From the NCBI GenBank assembly GCA_006176705.1, contig QRFJ01000294.1, forward strand, positions 682,001-746,000: 64,000 nucleotides of DNA. The letters run 5' to 3'. Under the pieces are notes generated by a model. It was not told where the DNA came from. It searched no databases and was given only the letters and a program-made list of their open reading frames with translations. A program made the position numbers and the translations under genes. Below are positions 22,767 to 32,760 of the stretch, piece after piece. Each line of letters begins with the position of its first letter. The stretch's first letter is position 1. The DNA comes from Cocos nucifera (lineage: Eukaryota; Streptophyta; Magnoliopsida; Arecales; Arecaceae).

Positions 22767-23185
22767 AGAGATGCAATTGACTCGAGTAATTAAAAACTCG
22801 AGCTCGAAATACTCTGATTCGAAATTCAGTTCGAGCTCGACCGAATCTTAATATCCCAAGCTCGAATATATATATTAGAAATAAAAATAATATCTTGACC
22901 GATCCTTAATATCTTGTTTAGTTAAGCCCGATCGAGTCTAAATTTTATTAATAATATATATTATAAATAAAAATAATTTTATTAAATATATATATATTCG
23001 GATAAGCTTACGAGCTTTCAAATCGAGTATTCTACTATTCGAGCTTGAATCGAAAAACTATTCGAGCTCGACTCGAAAAGCTATTCGAGCTCGACTCGAA
23101 TACTCAAGCTTGACTTGAACTCAATAATAACTGAGTCTAGTTGAGCTCGAGTAGCTCATGAGCAACTCAACTCATTTGCACCTCT
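22767..23185. mobile_element. Non-autonomous inverted-repeat DNA element
   Basis: The left end AGAGATGCAATTGACTCGAG and the right end, read backwards AGAGGTGCAAATGAGTTGAG, form an imperfect terminal inverted repeat. The interior is packed with TCGAGCTCGA-type words in both orientations and AT-rich spacers. No transposase, and no clear target duplication. The termini resemble those of the element at 35918-36674 (consensus AGRGGTGYAAATGRRTTGRR). hAT-like origin is possible but unproven. Confidence 0.6.
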
Positions 23186-23940
23186 AATCCGATCTGCTTG
23201 TTTACACTATAAATCATATATTGTTTATATAAATCCTTCTTGTCATTGCTTTCTTTCTCCATACTTAACATTGACGCTTTTATCGGATCTTGGTCCTCTT
23301 CTATCATTAAACCAAAAGAAAAAAGGGTTAAATTACAGCAACATTCTTTCAACTTTTTATGATTTATTCCTATCTCTCAAAAATTCTAATTTCTTCAATT
23401 AGATCACAAAACTTAGGTTTCGTTGCAATATGTCCCAACCATCCATCTCCATCAGGTCATATAAATACATAACAGTTAGATAAGATAACTTAAGAAATAC
23501 CAACAATATCCTCATTGGTTGGATTACGATAATGTTAGATATTTTGGTAGGAATTGAAGGAGATCATGTGGCAATCATATAACCCATTCCATTCCTTTTT
23601 TTTCTTCATTAAATAAGGGCTTTGAAAATCCAATTTCAACCTAGGTAAGAAAGAGGAGGAGAGAGTGAAGGAAGAAGAGAGCACCACAAGAAAAAAGGAG
23701 AGGTGGAGAAAGTGAAGGGGAAGAGAGCACTGCAAAAGCAAAGGAAGAAAAGATGAGGAGAGAGAGGAGTGGGAGATGAGGAGGAACCTGGAATCTCCAT
23801 GACTTTAAATATGAGTTTTGCCCAAAAACTCTTCTAAAGCTACTCCAAAAATTCTAATTATTTTTCATTACTATGAGTTGAGAGCTCTATTGAAGACCCC
23901 ATAGGCGACAACAAATCTCAAGCACTCTATAAACAAGATA
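23186..23940. other. Intergenic spacer
   Basis: AT-rich with a purine-rich stretch of GAGGAGAGAG-type words (23650-23790). No protein-like frame. Confidence 0.55.
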
Positions 23941-23947
23941 AAAAAAG

Positions 23948-24578
23948 TGCTATGGTGTCCCGCCCATGTGTTGGGATGCGTAACAAATAAAAGGAGGGGA
24001 GAAAAGAGAGTCTAACTAGGACTCAACCTCGTGCCTTTAAAAGCCTAGCAATGCAGACCTATGGTGGAGAAAAGGAGACGTGCGAAAGCCAAAAAAAATA
24101 CCAACGGCATCACAACAAAAGGGGGTAGATTCGATCATTTTTGTTAGATGATCGGATGGCTGATCATAATCCAATTTTGATAAAATTTTGATATGTTATT
24201 CCTGACATCAAGAGCTACAAGTTGAGCAATTTTGATCATTGAAAAATCTTCTTCATAAATTATTTTAGACATTCTTATATTTGGTGAGATCTATCCTTGT
24301 TTATTGTTGATGTCCACTTTATTGGTGATAATTATTTTATTTTGTGAAGCCAAAATTTATTCTTGATGACATATATTTATAGAGTCTCTATTTGATTTAG
24401 AGAAGATTTGTAATAATCCTATTATTTTATATAGTAAAAATTTTTGATATTTTTATATGCTTGGTTTTATTTATATTTACTAGATTTAATATTATTAAAT
24501 TATTACTAATTTTAATTAGCATACAGAGATAGAATTTATCCTGAATATAATTATGTTTAAGATCCTTTCACCCCAACA
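23948..24578 (+). repeat. 5' LTR of the copia element
   Basis: Starts TG (here TGCTATGGTGTCC) and ends CCCCAACA. It is about 90% similar by eye to the 3' copy, with several indels. Confidence 0.87.
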
Positions 24579-24629
24579 ATTGGTATCAGAGTAGGTTGGA
24601 TAGTCGGTGTAGTTTATGCTAATTAAAAT

Positions 24630-25480
24630 GAAGGATAAATCCAGTATGATTAAATTAACTTCATTAAATTATTCTTTATGGAGGATGATGATGAAGAATT
24701 TATTATATTATTGAGATTTATATGAGCCGATTGAATTACAGGTAAATATCCCAAATAATATAAAGCTTGATGAGTGGAAAAAGTTAAATAGAAAGCTACA
24801 GCCATGATTAGACAGTGGATTGATGTGAGTATCATCCACGATTTTGCCACAGAGACAGATGCTTATTCAAATTTGAAAGAAACTAGAGAATCTATATCAG
24901 TGGAAGAATGTACAGAATAAAGCCTATCTAATTCAGAAAACTTTATGAATCTGAAATACAAAGATGGGTAGAATGCTTCAAGAGTACTTGAATAATTTTC
25001 AAGAGATCCTGAATCAGTTGGCTATAATGAAACTACTTCTTGATAATGAGGTGCAGGGATCTTGCTGAATTTCTTACCAGATAGTTGGAAGACATTGGTA
25101 GTGATGTTGAGTAATTCTACTACTAGTGATAAACTTACCCTGACTATGATGAAGGATAGTATATTGAACAAAGCAAATAGACGAAAAGAGTAAGGATTTG
25201 ATAGATACAGGTTCTGAATCACTGATTATAGAGCAGCAGGAGAGAAGTAAATATAGATTCTCCTACAATAAAAATGATGGTGAGTCTCATGAGAGAAAAG
25301 ATAGAAAAATTCAGAGGACGATCAAAGTCCAGGAAAGGTGTCACTTGCTACTATTGTAAGAAGTTAGGACATTTTCAAAGAGAGTACAAAAAATACAAGA
25401 GAGTTCCAGAAGAAGAGTGATGGAAAGAAAGAAGAAATATAGAGTACAACTGTAGTTGTATTTGATGATGAGGTCATGAT
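24630..25480 (+). pseudogene. copia gag remnant
   Basis: A frame near 24668 reads SLWRMMMKNLLYY and then DLYEPIE, the usual start of this type of copia gag, but with in-frame stops. The zinc knuckle at 25346-25387 reads C-x2-C-x4-H-x4 but ends in Tyr (TAC) where the last Cys belongs, so zinc binding would be lost. Several frame changes occur. Confidence 0.75.
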
Positions 25481-28400
25481 TACTTGTGATGACGAGTATA
25501 TTAATCTCATATGCTAGAAATCTAGTTGAGTAATTGATTCAAGCTGCCACATATCATATTACATCATTGGAGAGACTTTTCATCCTACTTTAAAGGTAAT
25601 TTTAGGCATGTCAGGATTGGAAAATGATGCGGTAGCTCAAATTATTGGCATGGAAAGATGTTTGTTTGGAAAATAAATACCAAGTGTAGATTGTTGTTGA
25701 GAAATGTGAGACATATTTTTGACATCCGATTGCATTTGATTTCTATCTGTGTTCTAAATGATGAGAGCTACTCAATCTACTTTGGTGAAGAAAAATGGAA
25801 GCTCACCAAAGATTTCATTGTTATAGCAAAAGGAAAGGAAAGCTGGCTTTTGTAGATTGTAAGCTAAGGTATGCAGTAGAAAGATAAATGCAATTGAAGA
25901 ATTCTCCACAGACTTGTGGCATCGACGACTTGGCCATCTAATTGAAAAGGAACTTGATGTTCTATTCAGACATAACTTGCTTCCTTTAAAAGCTATGCAT
26001 TTAAGACCTTGCACTCATTGTTTACATAGCAAGCAGTATAAAGTTTCATTTTAAAAACTCCTTCACATAGGAGATCACATGTATTAGATTTAATTCACAC
26101 CGATGTATGCTCTATGACCACAAAGATACTTGATCGTGCACTGTATTTTATTATTTTTATTGATGACCATCCTCGAAAGTTATGGGTCTTTGCTTTGAGA
26201 TCTAAAGATCAAATTTTCGACATCTTTAAAGAATTCCATGCCGGCGTTGGAAAAAAAAAGAAAGAAAACTGAGATGTATCCGAGAAGACAATGGTGGTAA
26301 ATACCGAGGTCCATTTAAGAGATACTGCAGACAACATGGTATTAGATTGGAGAAGACTATCCCAAAGATATCTCAATAGAATGGATTGGCAGAGAGGATG
26401 AACTATATCATTGTTGAAAGAGTCTGATGCATGCTTTCTCATTCAAAGTTACCTAGCTCTTTTTAGGATGAAGCTATGAGGACTACAGTTGACTTGATTA
26501 ATCTTTCTCTTTCATATGTCCTTGATGGTAATATTCTTGAGAAGATATGGATAGAAAAATCAGTTTCTTATAACCATCTCAGATTTTTTAGATGTAGGGC
26601 CTTTGTTCATATTCTTAGAGATGAGCAGTCAAAGCTTGACAGTAAGTCAAAGGAGTGTATCTTTCTTGGATTTGGACATAAGCAGTTTGGATACAGGCTA
26701 TGGGATTCAGTGGAGAAGAAGCTGGTCAAAAGCCAAGATGTTGTATTTTTTGAGGATTGGTCCATTGAGGATATAAAGAAAGCAGACAAGTCAGAGACTA
26801 CTATAGAGTTATTTATTAATCCACCTCCTATATCTCAAACCATAGTAAATATTGATGATAGACAAACTGCAGAGAATAATGATATGATGAATGATGAGCC
26901 TACATGTGATGACATCAGATGAGCATGGTGAGCAAGCTCCTATACAACAAATAGCAGAACAGCAGCTGAAAAGGTTTACTAGAGAGTGTCAGCCTTCTTA
27001 TTCTCCGCATGAGTATGTGATGGTGACTGATGGAAGAGAGCCAAAATATTTTTAGGAGGCTATGTCACATGCATGGAAGAAAAAGTGGTTTGAAGCCATT
27101 TAATAAGAGATGAAATCACTATATGAGAATCATACTTTTGACTTAGTGGAGTTACCCAAAGAGAAGAGAGCACTCAAGAATAAATGAATATTCAGACTTA
27201 AGACAAGAGAACATAGCTCACAACCAAGGTGTAAGGCAAGATTGGTTGTGAAAGGTTTTGGTCAAAAGAAGGGTATTAACTTTGAGAAGATTTTTTTCAC
27301 CCATGGTGAAGATGTCTTCCATCCGAGTTGTTTTTGATTTAGCATTCAGTTTGAATTTGAGGATTGAGTAGCTTGATGTAAAGACTGCATTTCTTCATGG
27401 GGATCTTAAAGAGAAAATTTATATAGAGCAGCCAGAAGGATTCATAACTAAAGACAAAAAAAATCTAGTATGCAGATTGAAGAAGAGCTTGTATGGTTTG
27501 AAGTAAGCTCCTTGACAGTGGTATAAAAAATTTGATTTCTTCATGGTAGATCATGGATACAGCAGAACCACTTCTGACCATTGTGTATTTATGAAAAGGT
27601 TTAATGATGATTCTCCTATTATACGTTGATGACATGCTAATTATTGGTCATGATGCCAAGAGGATTTGGAGCTTGAAAATTAAATTGAGTAAGTACTTTG
27701 CTATAAAAGATTTGGGATCAGCAAAATAGATACTTGGTATGAGAATTACTCATGATAAAAGGAATGAAAAATTATGGCTATCACAGGAGATATATATAGA
27801 GAAAGTATTAGAGAGATTTCAGATAAGTAACTCTAAACTAGTTAGCTCTCCACTTGCAGGTCACTTTAAATTAAGCTCCAAAAAATGTCCTGCTAGCGAG
27901 AAAGATAAGGAAGAGATGCAGAAGATCCCTTATGCATCTGCAGTTGGTAGTTTGATGTATGCCATGGTGTAACTAGACCAGATATTGCTCATGCTGTTGG
28001 TGTTGTCAGCCAATTTCTCTCTAATCTTGGAAAGAAGCATTGGACTGCAGTAAAGTGGATTCTCGAATATCTTAGAGGTACTTTTAGAGTATGTCTGTAT
28101 TTTAGTATAGAAAATCCTATGTTGTATGGATATACAGATGCAGATATAGCGGGTGATGTTGATTCTTGAAAATTTATATCGGAATACTTGATTTTTTTAG
28201 GGAGAGCTGTCTTATGGCAATCTAAACTGCAAAAATGTGTTGCTTTGTCTACTACAGAGGCAGAGTATATTGCAGTGATAGAAGCTAGTAAGAAATTATT
28301 GTGGATAAAAAAATTTCTTCAAAAACTTGGTCTGAGGCAAGAGAAATTTATCCTATATTGTGATAGTCAGAATGCAATTCATCTCAGCAAGAATCTAACT

Positions 28401-28500
28401 TTTCATTTGAGGTCGAAGTATATTAATGTGATGTATCATTAGATACGAGATGCTTTAGAAATGAAGTTGTTACAACTAGAGAAGATTCATACAGATGATA
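25480..28500 (+). pseudogene. copia pol remnant (protease, integrase, reverse transcriptase, RNase H)
   Basis: The protease active-site region reads VIDSSCH (about 25531-25551). GAG-pre-integrase follows near 25915-26045 (LWHRRLGHL, then CTHC). Integrase reads HTDVCS near 26098, with its C-terminal part in the longest open piece (26476-26922; FGHKQFGYRLWDSVEKKLV). Reverse transcriptase shows LLLYVDDMLI near 27613-27642 and LGSAK further on. RNase H lies at 28188-28442 (CVALSTTEAEYIA, then YCDSQNAIHL). Many stops (for example near 27060, 27100, 27190, 27730 and 27970) and frameshifts show that it is dead. Confidence 0.88.
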
Positions 28501-28604
28501 ATACTTTAGATATGCTAAGTCATTGCCTATAGAAAAGCTTGCAAACTGTAGAGCTAGTGCTAGTTTATTGATCCTCCCTACATGGGCATGAGGGGGAGAT
28601 TTAT

Positions 28605-29250
28605 TGTGGTGTCCCGCCTATATGTTGAAACCTACAACAAATAAAAGAGAGGGGAGAAAAGAGAGTCTAACTAGGACTCAACCTCGTGCCTTTAAAAGCC
28701 TAGCAACGTGGATCTATGGCTGGTGGAGAAAAGGAGACATGTGGAAGCCAAAAAAAATCTCAGCGATGTCACAGCAAAAAGGGATAGATCCGATCATTTT
28801 TGTCAGATGATCGGACAGTTGATCATAATCCAATTTTGATAAAATTTTGATATGCTATTCCTGACATCGAGAGCTACAAGTTGAGTGGTTCTGATCATTG
28901 AAAAATCTTCTTCATAAATTATTTCAGATATCTTTGTATTTGATGAGATCTATCCCTGTTTATTATTGATATCCACTTTATTGGTGATGATTATTTTATT
29001 TTGTAAAGCCAAGATTTGTTCTTGATGATATATATTTGTAGAGCCTCTATTTAATTTAGAGAAGATTTATAGTAATCCCATTATTTTATATAGTAGAAAT
29101 TTTATAATATAAATCTGATATTTTTATATATTTAATTTTATTTATATTTGTTAGATTTAATATTATTATGTTATTATCAATTTTAATTAGCATACAAACA
29201 TAGAATTTATCTTGGATATAATTATATTTAAGATTCTTTCATCCCTAACA
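28605..29250 (+). repeat. 3' LTR of the copia element
   Basis: Starts TGTGGTGTCC and ends CCCTAACA. It follows the polypurine tract with a five-base gap. Confidence 0.87.
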
Positions 29251-29257
29251 AAAAAAG

Positions 29258-30723
29258 ATGTTGTGTTTAATATTTTTTCTTTTGTAAATAACAAATCTTT
29301 TGAATATGATCATGGGAGGCTTGTTAGTATTGTGATACAGCTGAGATGGAATGGGTGTAACTTTTTAAAAGTTTCGGGATGTATATGAAAATCATGAAAT
29401 ATTGAAGGGATATTTCAGATAGTTTATTTTGAATTTAAAATAAGAAAATAAATTAATAATTTGACAACTATGTTAAACCTCCGTTGAATAATTGTTCTAC
29501 ATTACGGCAAAAATCTAATTAGAAAATTAAAATTTTTGGGATGTAAATATAGATCAAAAAAATTTGAAAGGATGTTTCTATAATTTACTTTCAAAAAAAA
29601 AAGAGATAGAGATCGAACTGATAAGTAAGGACAATGGTTGCATCGGTGGGAAATTATTTGAGTACCAGGGGCTAAAATAGAAAGAAGATGGGGACCGATT
29701 ATAAAAATGTGTTGAACATAGATTTAGGAATGAAACAGAAAAATGGTATTCCATGGCTTGTGATATGTACGTCAATTGAAGAAAATATATATGCTAAACT
29801 TGGAGGCTATGCCAACCCTAAACCCTAATGAAAACTGGCCAAGATTTATATACCAGATTTCTCTGCAAACAATTTTATAGCTAGCTCCCAATGATGAATG
29901 AGTTTGCAACCGAGCATCGATCCAAATTCTCTCACTTCTGTCATCAGTCCTAGGCAAAGAAGAGAAGAAAGGAGGATTCACGCTTGCTGGATGAACACAA
30001 GCATATAGGACGAACAGGCCCTAAATGCTTTATATTTATGTATGAACCCTAAATCTTGTTGAACCAGACCGGCCTCAGATCAGGTTTGGACTCTTGGACC
30101 TAAACGTTCGGCCCAAGAATTTTCGGACTGGGCTTGAGTCGGCTCAGCCCAAGCCCAACCCGAAGCCCAACATGAAACAAGGCACGAAACCCGACCCGGA
30201 ATAGGTCCGAGAAAAAACCCACGCTCCGTCGCTCCCCCAGGTTCTCTCTCTCCGCCCCACCCGGCTATCTCCCCTATCCACTCCCTCTCTCCCCCCTCTG
30301 CTCTCTCTCCTCTTTTCTCTCTCACTCTTGGTCTCTTTCTCTCTCCCTTCTCTCCTCTCTCTCTTTCTCCCTCCCTCGCTACCCCCACCGCGGGAGGAGC
30401 TCAGTTGTCACCTTTTCTACCGGTAAGCCTTCAGCAATATGCAAGGGTTATTTACTGTTGTCTGATTGCTATGGATTTGGCTACCAGGTAGCTCCGGTTC
30501 CTAAAAATCAGCCATCACCTGGGTTCAAAACAAAGCATGGCAAGAAGACTCGTCGAAAGAGTGCAACATTAAAGGCAATCGTGAGTGACACGTGGAGAGT
30601 ATCGCACAAGTTATATCAAGCTGTTGTCCGCATCTATGTCGTTGGAAATATCTTATCCAAATAGACTTGGATGACCATAATTCTGCAGCCACTCAGAACC
30701 ATTTAAAAATCTCACAAATAAGA
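29258..30723. promoter_or_regulatory. Spacer and probable promoter/leader of the PsbQ-like gene
   Basis: 29258-30000 is AT-rich and shows nothing. At 30100-30240 the motif GCCCA/TGGGC recurs at least six times, like the site II (TGGGCY) elements known from plant housekeeping promoters. A CT-rich stretch (30236-30390) then looks like a 5' leader. A good donor CCG|GTAAGC at 30421-30427 suggests that the leader may contain an intron ending before 30724. This last part is inference. Confidence 0.4.
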
Positions 30724-31176
30724 ATGGCATCTCCAATGGCACTGCAGCTCTGCTCCACAATCCCCTTCCCAAGCTTATCCATCCCCGGATGGAGGTGCTC
30801 CAAACCAGGCCACACTACCCAAAATCTCCAGAGACGACTCACCAGAAGAAGATTAACAGCAGCAGCTCTGACAACAGCTTTCCTAGTCAAGGAAGCCTTC
30901 TCAAATTCGAACAATGCTTCATCTTTTGAATTTAGATTCACAGTTCCAGACCAGACATTGGAAGAGGCGGATGCCGGGCTAAAGGTGCATGCACGGGACC
31001 TCCTGCAAATAAAAGATTTTATAGATTCAAAGTCATGGAAGGAAGCGCAGCTTGCACTCAGGGAGAGATCTTCATATCTGAAACAAGACCTTTACACCAT
31101 CATTCAAGCGAAACCGGGAAGCCAGAGGCTGCAGCTAAGAAAGCTCTACTCCAATCTCTTTAACAATGTTTCTAGA
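30724..31176 (+). CDS. PQL3: PsbQ-like gene exon 1
   Basis: Encodes residues 1-151 and ends TCTAGA|GTGAGT. The frame would close seven codons later without splicing, so the intron is needed to reach the conserved last helix. Confidence 0.87.
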
Positions 31177-31401
31177 GTGAGTTTATGAGCCTCCATGCAT
31201 TAAAAAAACTGGTAGCATTCAGCCATAGTCATTCTAGTTTGTGCATGATTAAGATTTGAGAAAATATTCCAGTAATATATGTGTTCTAAATTTTTACCTT
31301 TGCAGCTGGATTATGCAGCAAGAGACAGGGATGCAAGTGTGGTGCAAGAATGCTATAACAACATTGTGGCCGCTCTAGATGAGATTTTTGCGATTATCTG
31401 A
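30724..31401 (+). CDS. PQL3: PsbQ-like thylakoid-lumen protein (PQL3-like), two exons
   Basis: Exons 30724-31176 and 31306-31401, joined in phase 0, give 182 residues, close to Arabidopsis PsbQ-like 3. The ATG has A at -3 and G at +4. Residues 1-40 are rich in Ser/Arg without acidic residues, as in chloroplast transit peptides. Residues 37-58 combine an arginine cluster (RRLTRRRL) with a hydrophobic stretch (TAAALTTAFLV), like a twin-arginine lumen-targeting signal. The mature part (about 70-182) is the four-helix PsbQ fold: QTLEEADAGLKVHARDLLQI, DSKSWKEAQLALRERSSYLK, QLRKLYSNLFNNVSRLDYAA and the last helix ending in LDEIFAII. In the known family PQL proteins are lumenal factors needed for the chloroplast NDH complex, not for photosystem II. 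The gene converges with the DUF3755 gene. PQL3 rather than PQL1/2 is chosen from the short length. Confidence 0.85.
31306..31401 (+). CDS. PQL3: PsbQ-like gene exon 2
   Basis: Encodes residues 152-182 and TGA. The acceptor TTTGCAG gives an intron of 129 bp. The sequence LDYAARDRD is typical of the helix 3/4 turn of PsbQ-like proteins. Confidence 0.87.
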   Translation: MDYAARDRDASVVQECYNNIVAALDEIFAII

Positions 31402-32394
31402 CAAGTTCGATGCTTTGACTTTATTCAAAAAATAAAAAAGCGGAAAAACTAAAAGCACGATAGGAGTCAGTAATGCAAGATCCAGATAACCACAATCCTA
31501 TTATTTTATGAAACGGCAGCAAGATTTCGAGCAGATATAACAAGCCGCATGACAAATAATTCATTCACAGATGATGAGTAGCTTGGTTCTTTTTCTTTCC
31601 ACATATAGTTTCGGATTAATACAGTGAAGATTTTATTTTATTTTTTTTTCACTAAATCTTGGTCAATGTTGAATGCTGAATGGACATGAAGATGAAGCAA
31701 AAAAATCACCCATCTGCAAGCACCTAGAAATGTTATCATTCCAAAAGTCCTCTTGAATGAAGCTCAAAATGTGCAGTGTCGGGTCAAACTCAGCCCGGGA
31801 AATGGATTACTTCCTGATGCTTGATGATCCTCAGATATTCCAAGATGCGAACTTTGCAGATTGCTCTTGATGGTGTTCGCAGGGGAGACAGCTGCGACCA
31901 TTTCCATTCATTTACAGAAGAAGATTTTGTAATTACATAGAACCAATGGCACCGCATCTCACCATCGGTTACCAGCATTTTGGTTCTTCCTTCAAATTAC
32001 TGCAGCCTGATGCATAAACCTTCACAAAGAATAAAATACCAGGGATAAAACAGAGTACTGTCAGCGCTTCAGACAAACGAACACTGGGTATGTGTAGCAA
32101 ATCAGGAGTTTGACAATGTGTCTTTATTTAAAGATTGTAGCTACATGGAAAACCATAGACTAATTGATCTAATATTACGGACTTCCACATTCTACAATAA
32201 GCATGTTCAGAAAAAAAAACTTCCGTACAAAGAACACTATATTCTAAAATAAGGTTAGTGAAGATTTTAATTCAGATTCCCATAAAATCTTAAGGCTGGA
32301 TAAGAAAGCAATACATTTGGTGTCAAAATGAAAAAAAATGGACAACAGATTATCCAGGGGTTGTTTCAGAAGGCCATTCCATTTTGACAAAAGA
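31402..32394. other. Convergent 3' regions of the PsbQ-like and DUF3755 genes
   Basis: No protein-like frame. AATAAA-like signals for the + gene occur near 31427. TTTATT signals for the - gene occur near 31630 and 32124. Poly(A) sites cannot be placed more exactly. Confidence 0.5.
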
Positions 32395-32650
32395 CCATAC
32401 CCAAATCCAAGAGCTCTGCATCCACCATCCCAATCATGATTTTGGAGGTGATTTTGCTACCTCCAGAGGTAAAAGGGAGGTCCTCTTTTTGGAAGGTTGT
32501 GAGCGAGGAGAGATTCGAAATCCTGACACGATGGTTTGTAGCCACGTGCTCTAATCCTTTGAGCTACAAGCCCCACCCCCTCTTCACTGGATTTGCTTTC
32601 GGAAGTACCCTCAAAAAGGAACCTTTCCTTTCCTCAACCATTTCAGGTTA
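32395..32650 (-). other. Nuclear plastid DNA insertion (NUPT) around trnR-ACG
   Basis: Read on the - strand, 32573-32500 matches plastid trnR-ACG almost base for base. The following sequence (32500 down to about 32400) continues like the plastid DNA downstream of that tRNA: ACAACC, then CAAAA, then a GGACCT/CCC.TCTGG.GGTAG run, AAAATCA, and TGATTGGGAT. It has substitutions and one small insertion. Homology upstream of the tRNA (to about 32650) is likely but less certain. In plastid genomes trnR-ACG lies beside rrn5 in the inverted repeat. The insertion sits just past the DUF3755 stop codon, probably in its 3' UTR. Confidence 0.75.
32500..32573 (-). pseudogene. trnR-ACG: Plastid-derived trnR-ACG pseudogene
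   Basis: 74 nt, the normal length of plastid tRNA-Arg. Acceptor start GGGCTTG, D-arm TAGCTCA..GGATTAGAGCA, anticodon arm CGTGGCTACAAACCAtCG and T-arm with TTTCGAATC are recognisable. The anticodon reads ACA instead of ACG. The T-stem and the acceptor 3' strand (CGCTCA for CGCCCA) carry changes. As a plastid gene in the nucleus with damaged stems it is unlikely to be functional. Confidence 0.82.
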
Positions 32651-32730
32651 AGAAGATGTGAAAGCATACTGGATATATCCAATTTAGATCAACAATAAAG
32701 TGGTACTTGCATGGAGCGATGAAATTCTCC

Positions 32731-32760
32731 TCAACAATGGCAGCCATGGAACCCACAATC
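32731..32760 (-). CDS. DUF3755 gene exon 8 (tentative terminal exon)
   Basis: Nine codons and TGA after an ATTTTTTCAG acceptor, in phase with exon 7 across a 6.3-kb intron. An acceptor 27 bases upstream (CCTTTTCAG) would add nine residues in the same frame. No family motif helps here, so this exon is a best guess. Confidence 0.4.
   Translation of the reverse strand, partial: DCGFHGCHC

Larger units (their letters stand above)
23948..29250 (+). mobile_element. Full-length but decayed Ty1/copia retrotransposon
   Basis: LTRs 23948-24578 (631 bp) and 28605-29250 (646 bp) enclose about 4.0 kb. Directly after the 5' LTR is TGGTATCAGAGT (24581-24592), the initiator-Met tRNA binding type. Before the 3' LTR is the purine tract GAGGGGGAGA (28590-28599). 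Domains follow copia order: gag with zinc knuckle, protease, integrase, reverse transcriptase, RNase H. All are broken by stops and frameshifts. The heptamer AAAAAAG flanks both sides (23941-23947, 29251-29257). It may be the target duplication, although copia elements usually give five bases and the motif is low-complexity. Confidence 0.92.

Noticed and set aside
30458..30664. 68-codon frame upstream of the PsbQ-like gene
   Set aside because: No recognisable domain, and it overlaps the probable leader or leader intron.
32500..32573. Functional nuclear tRNA gene
   Set aside because: The sequence is plastid trnR-ACG with an altered anticodon and stem mismatches, embedded in other plastid-like DNA. 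A relic is the better reading.
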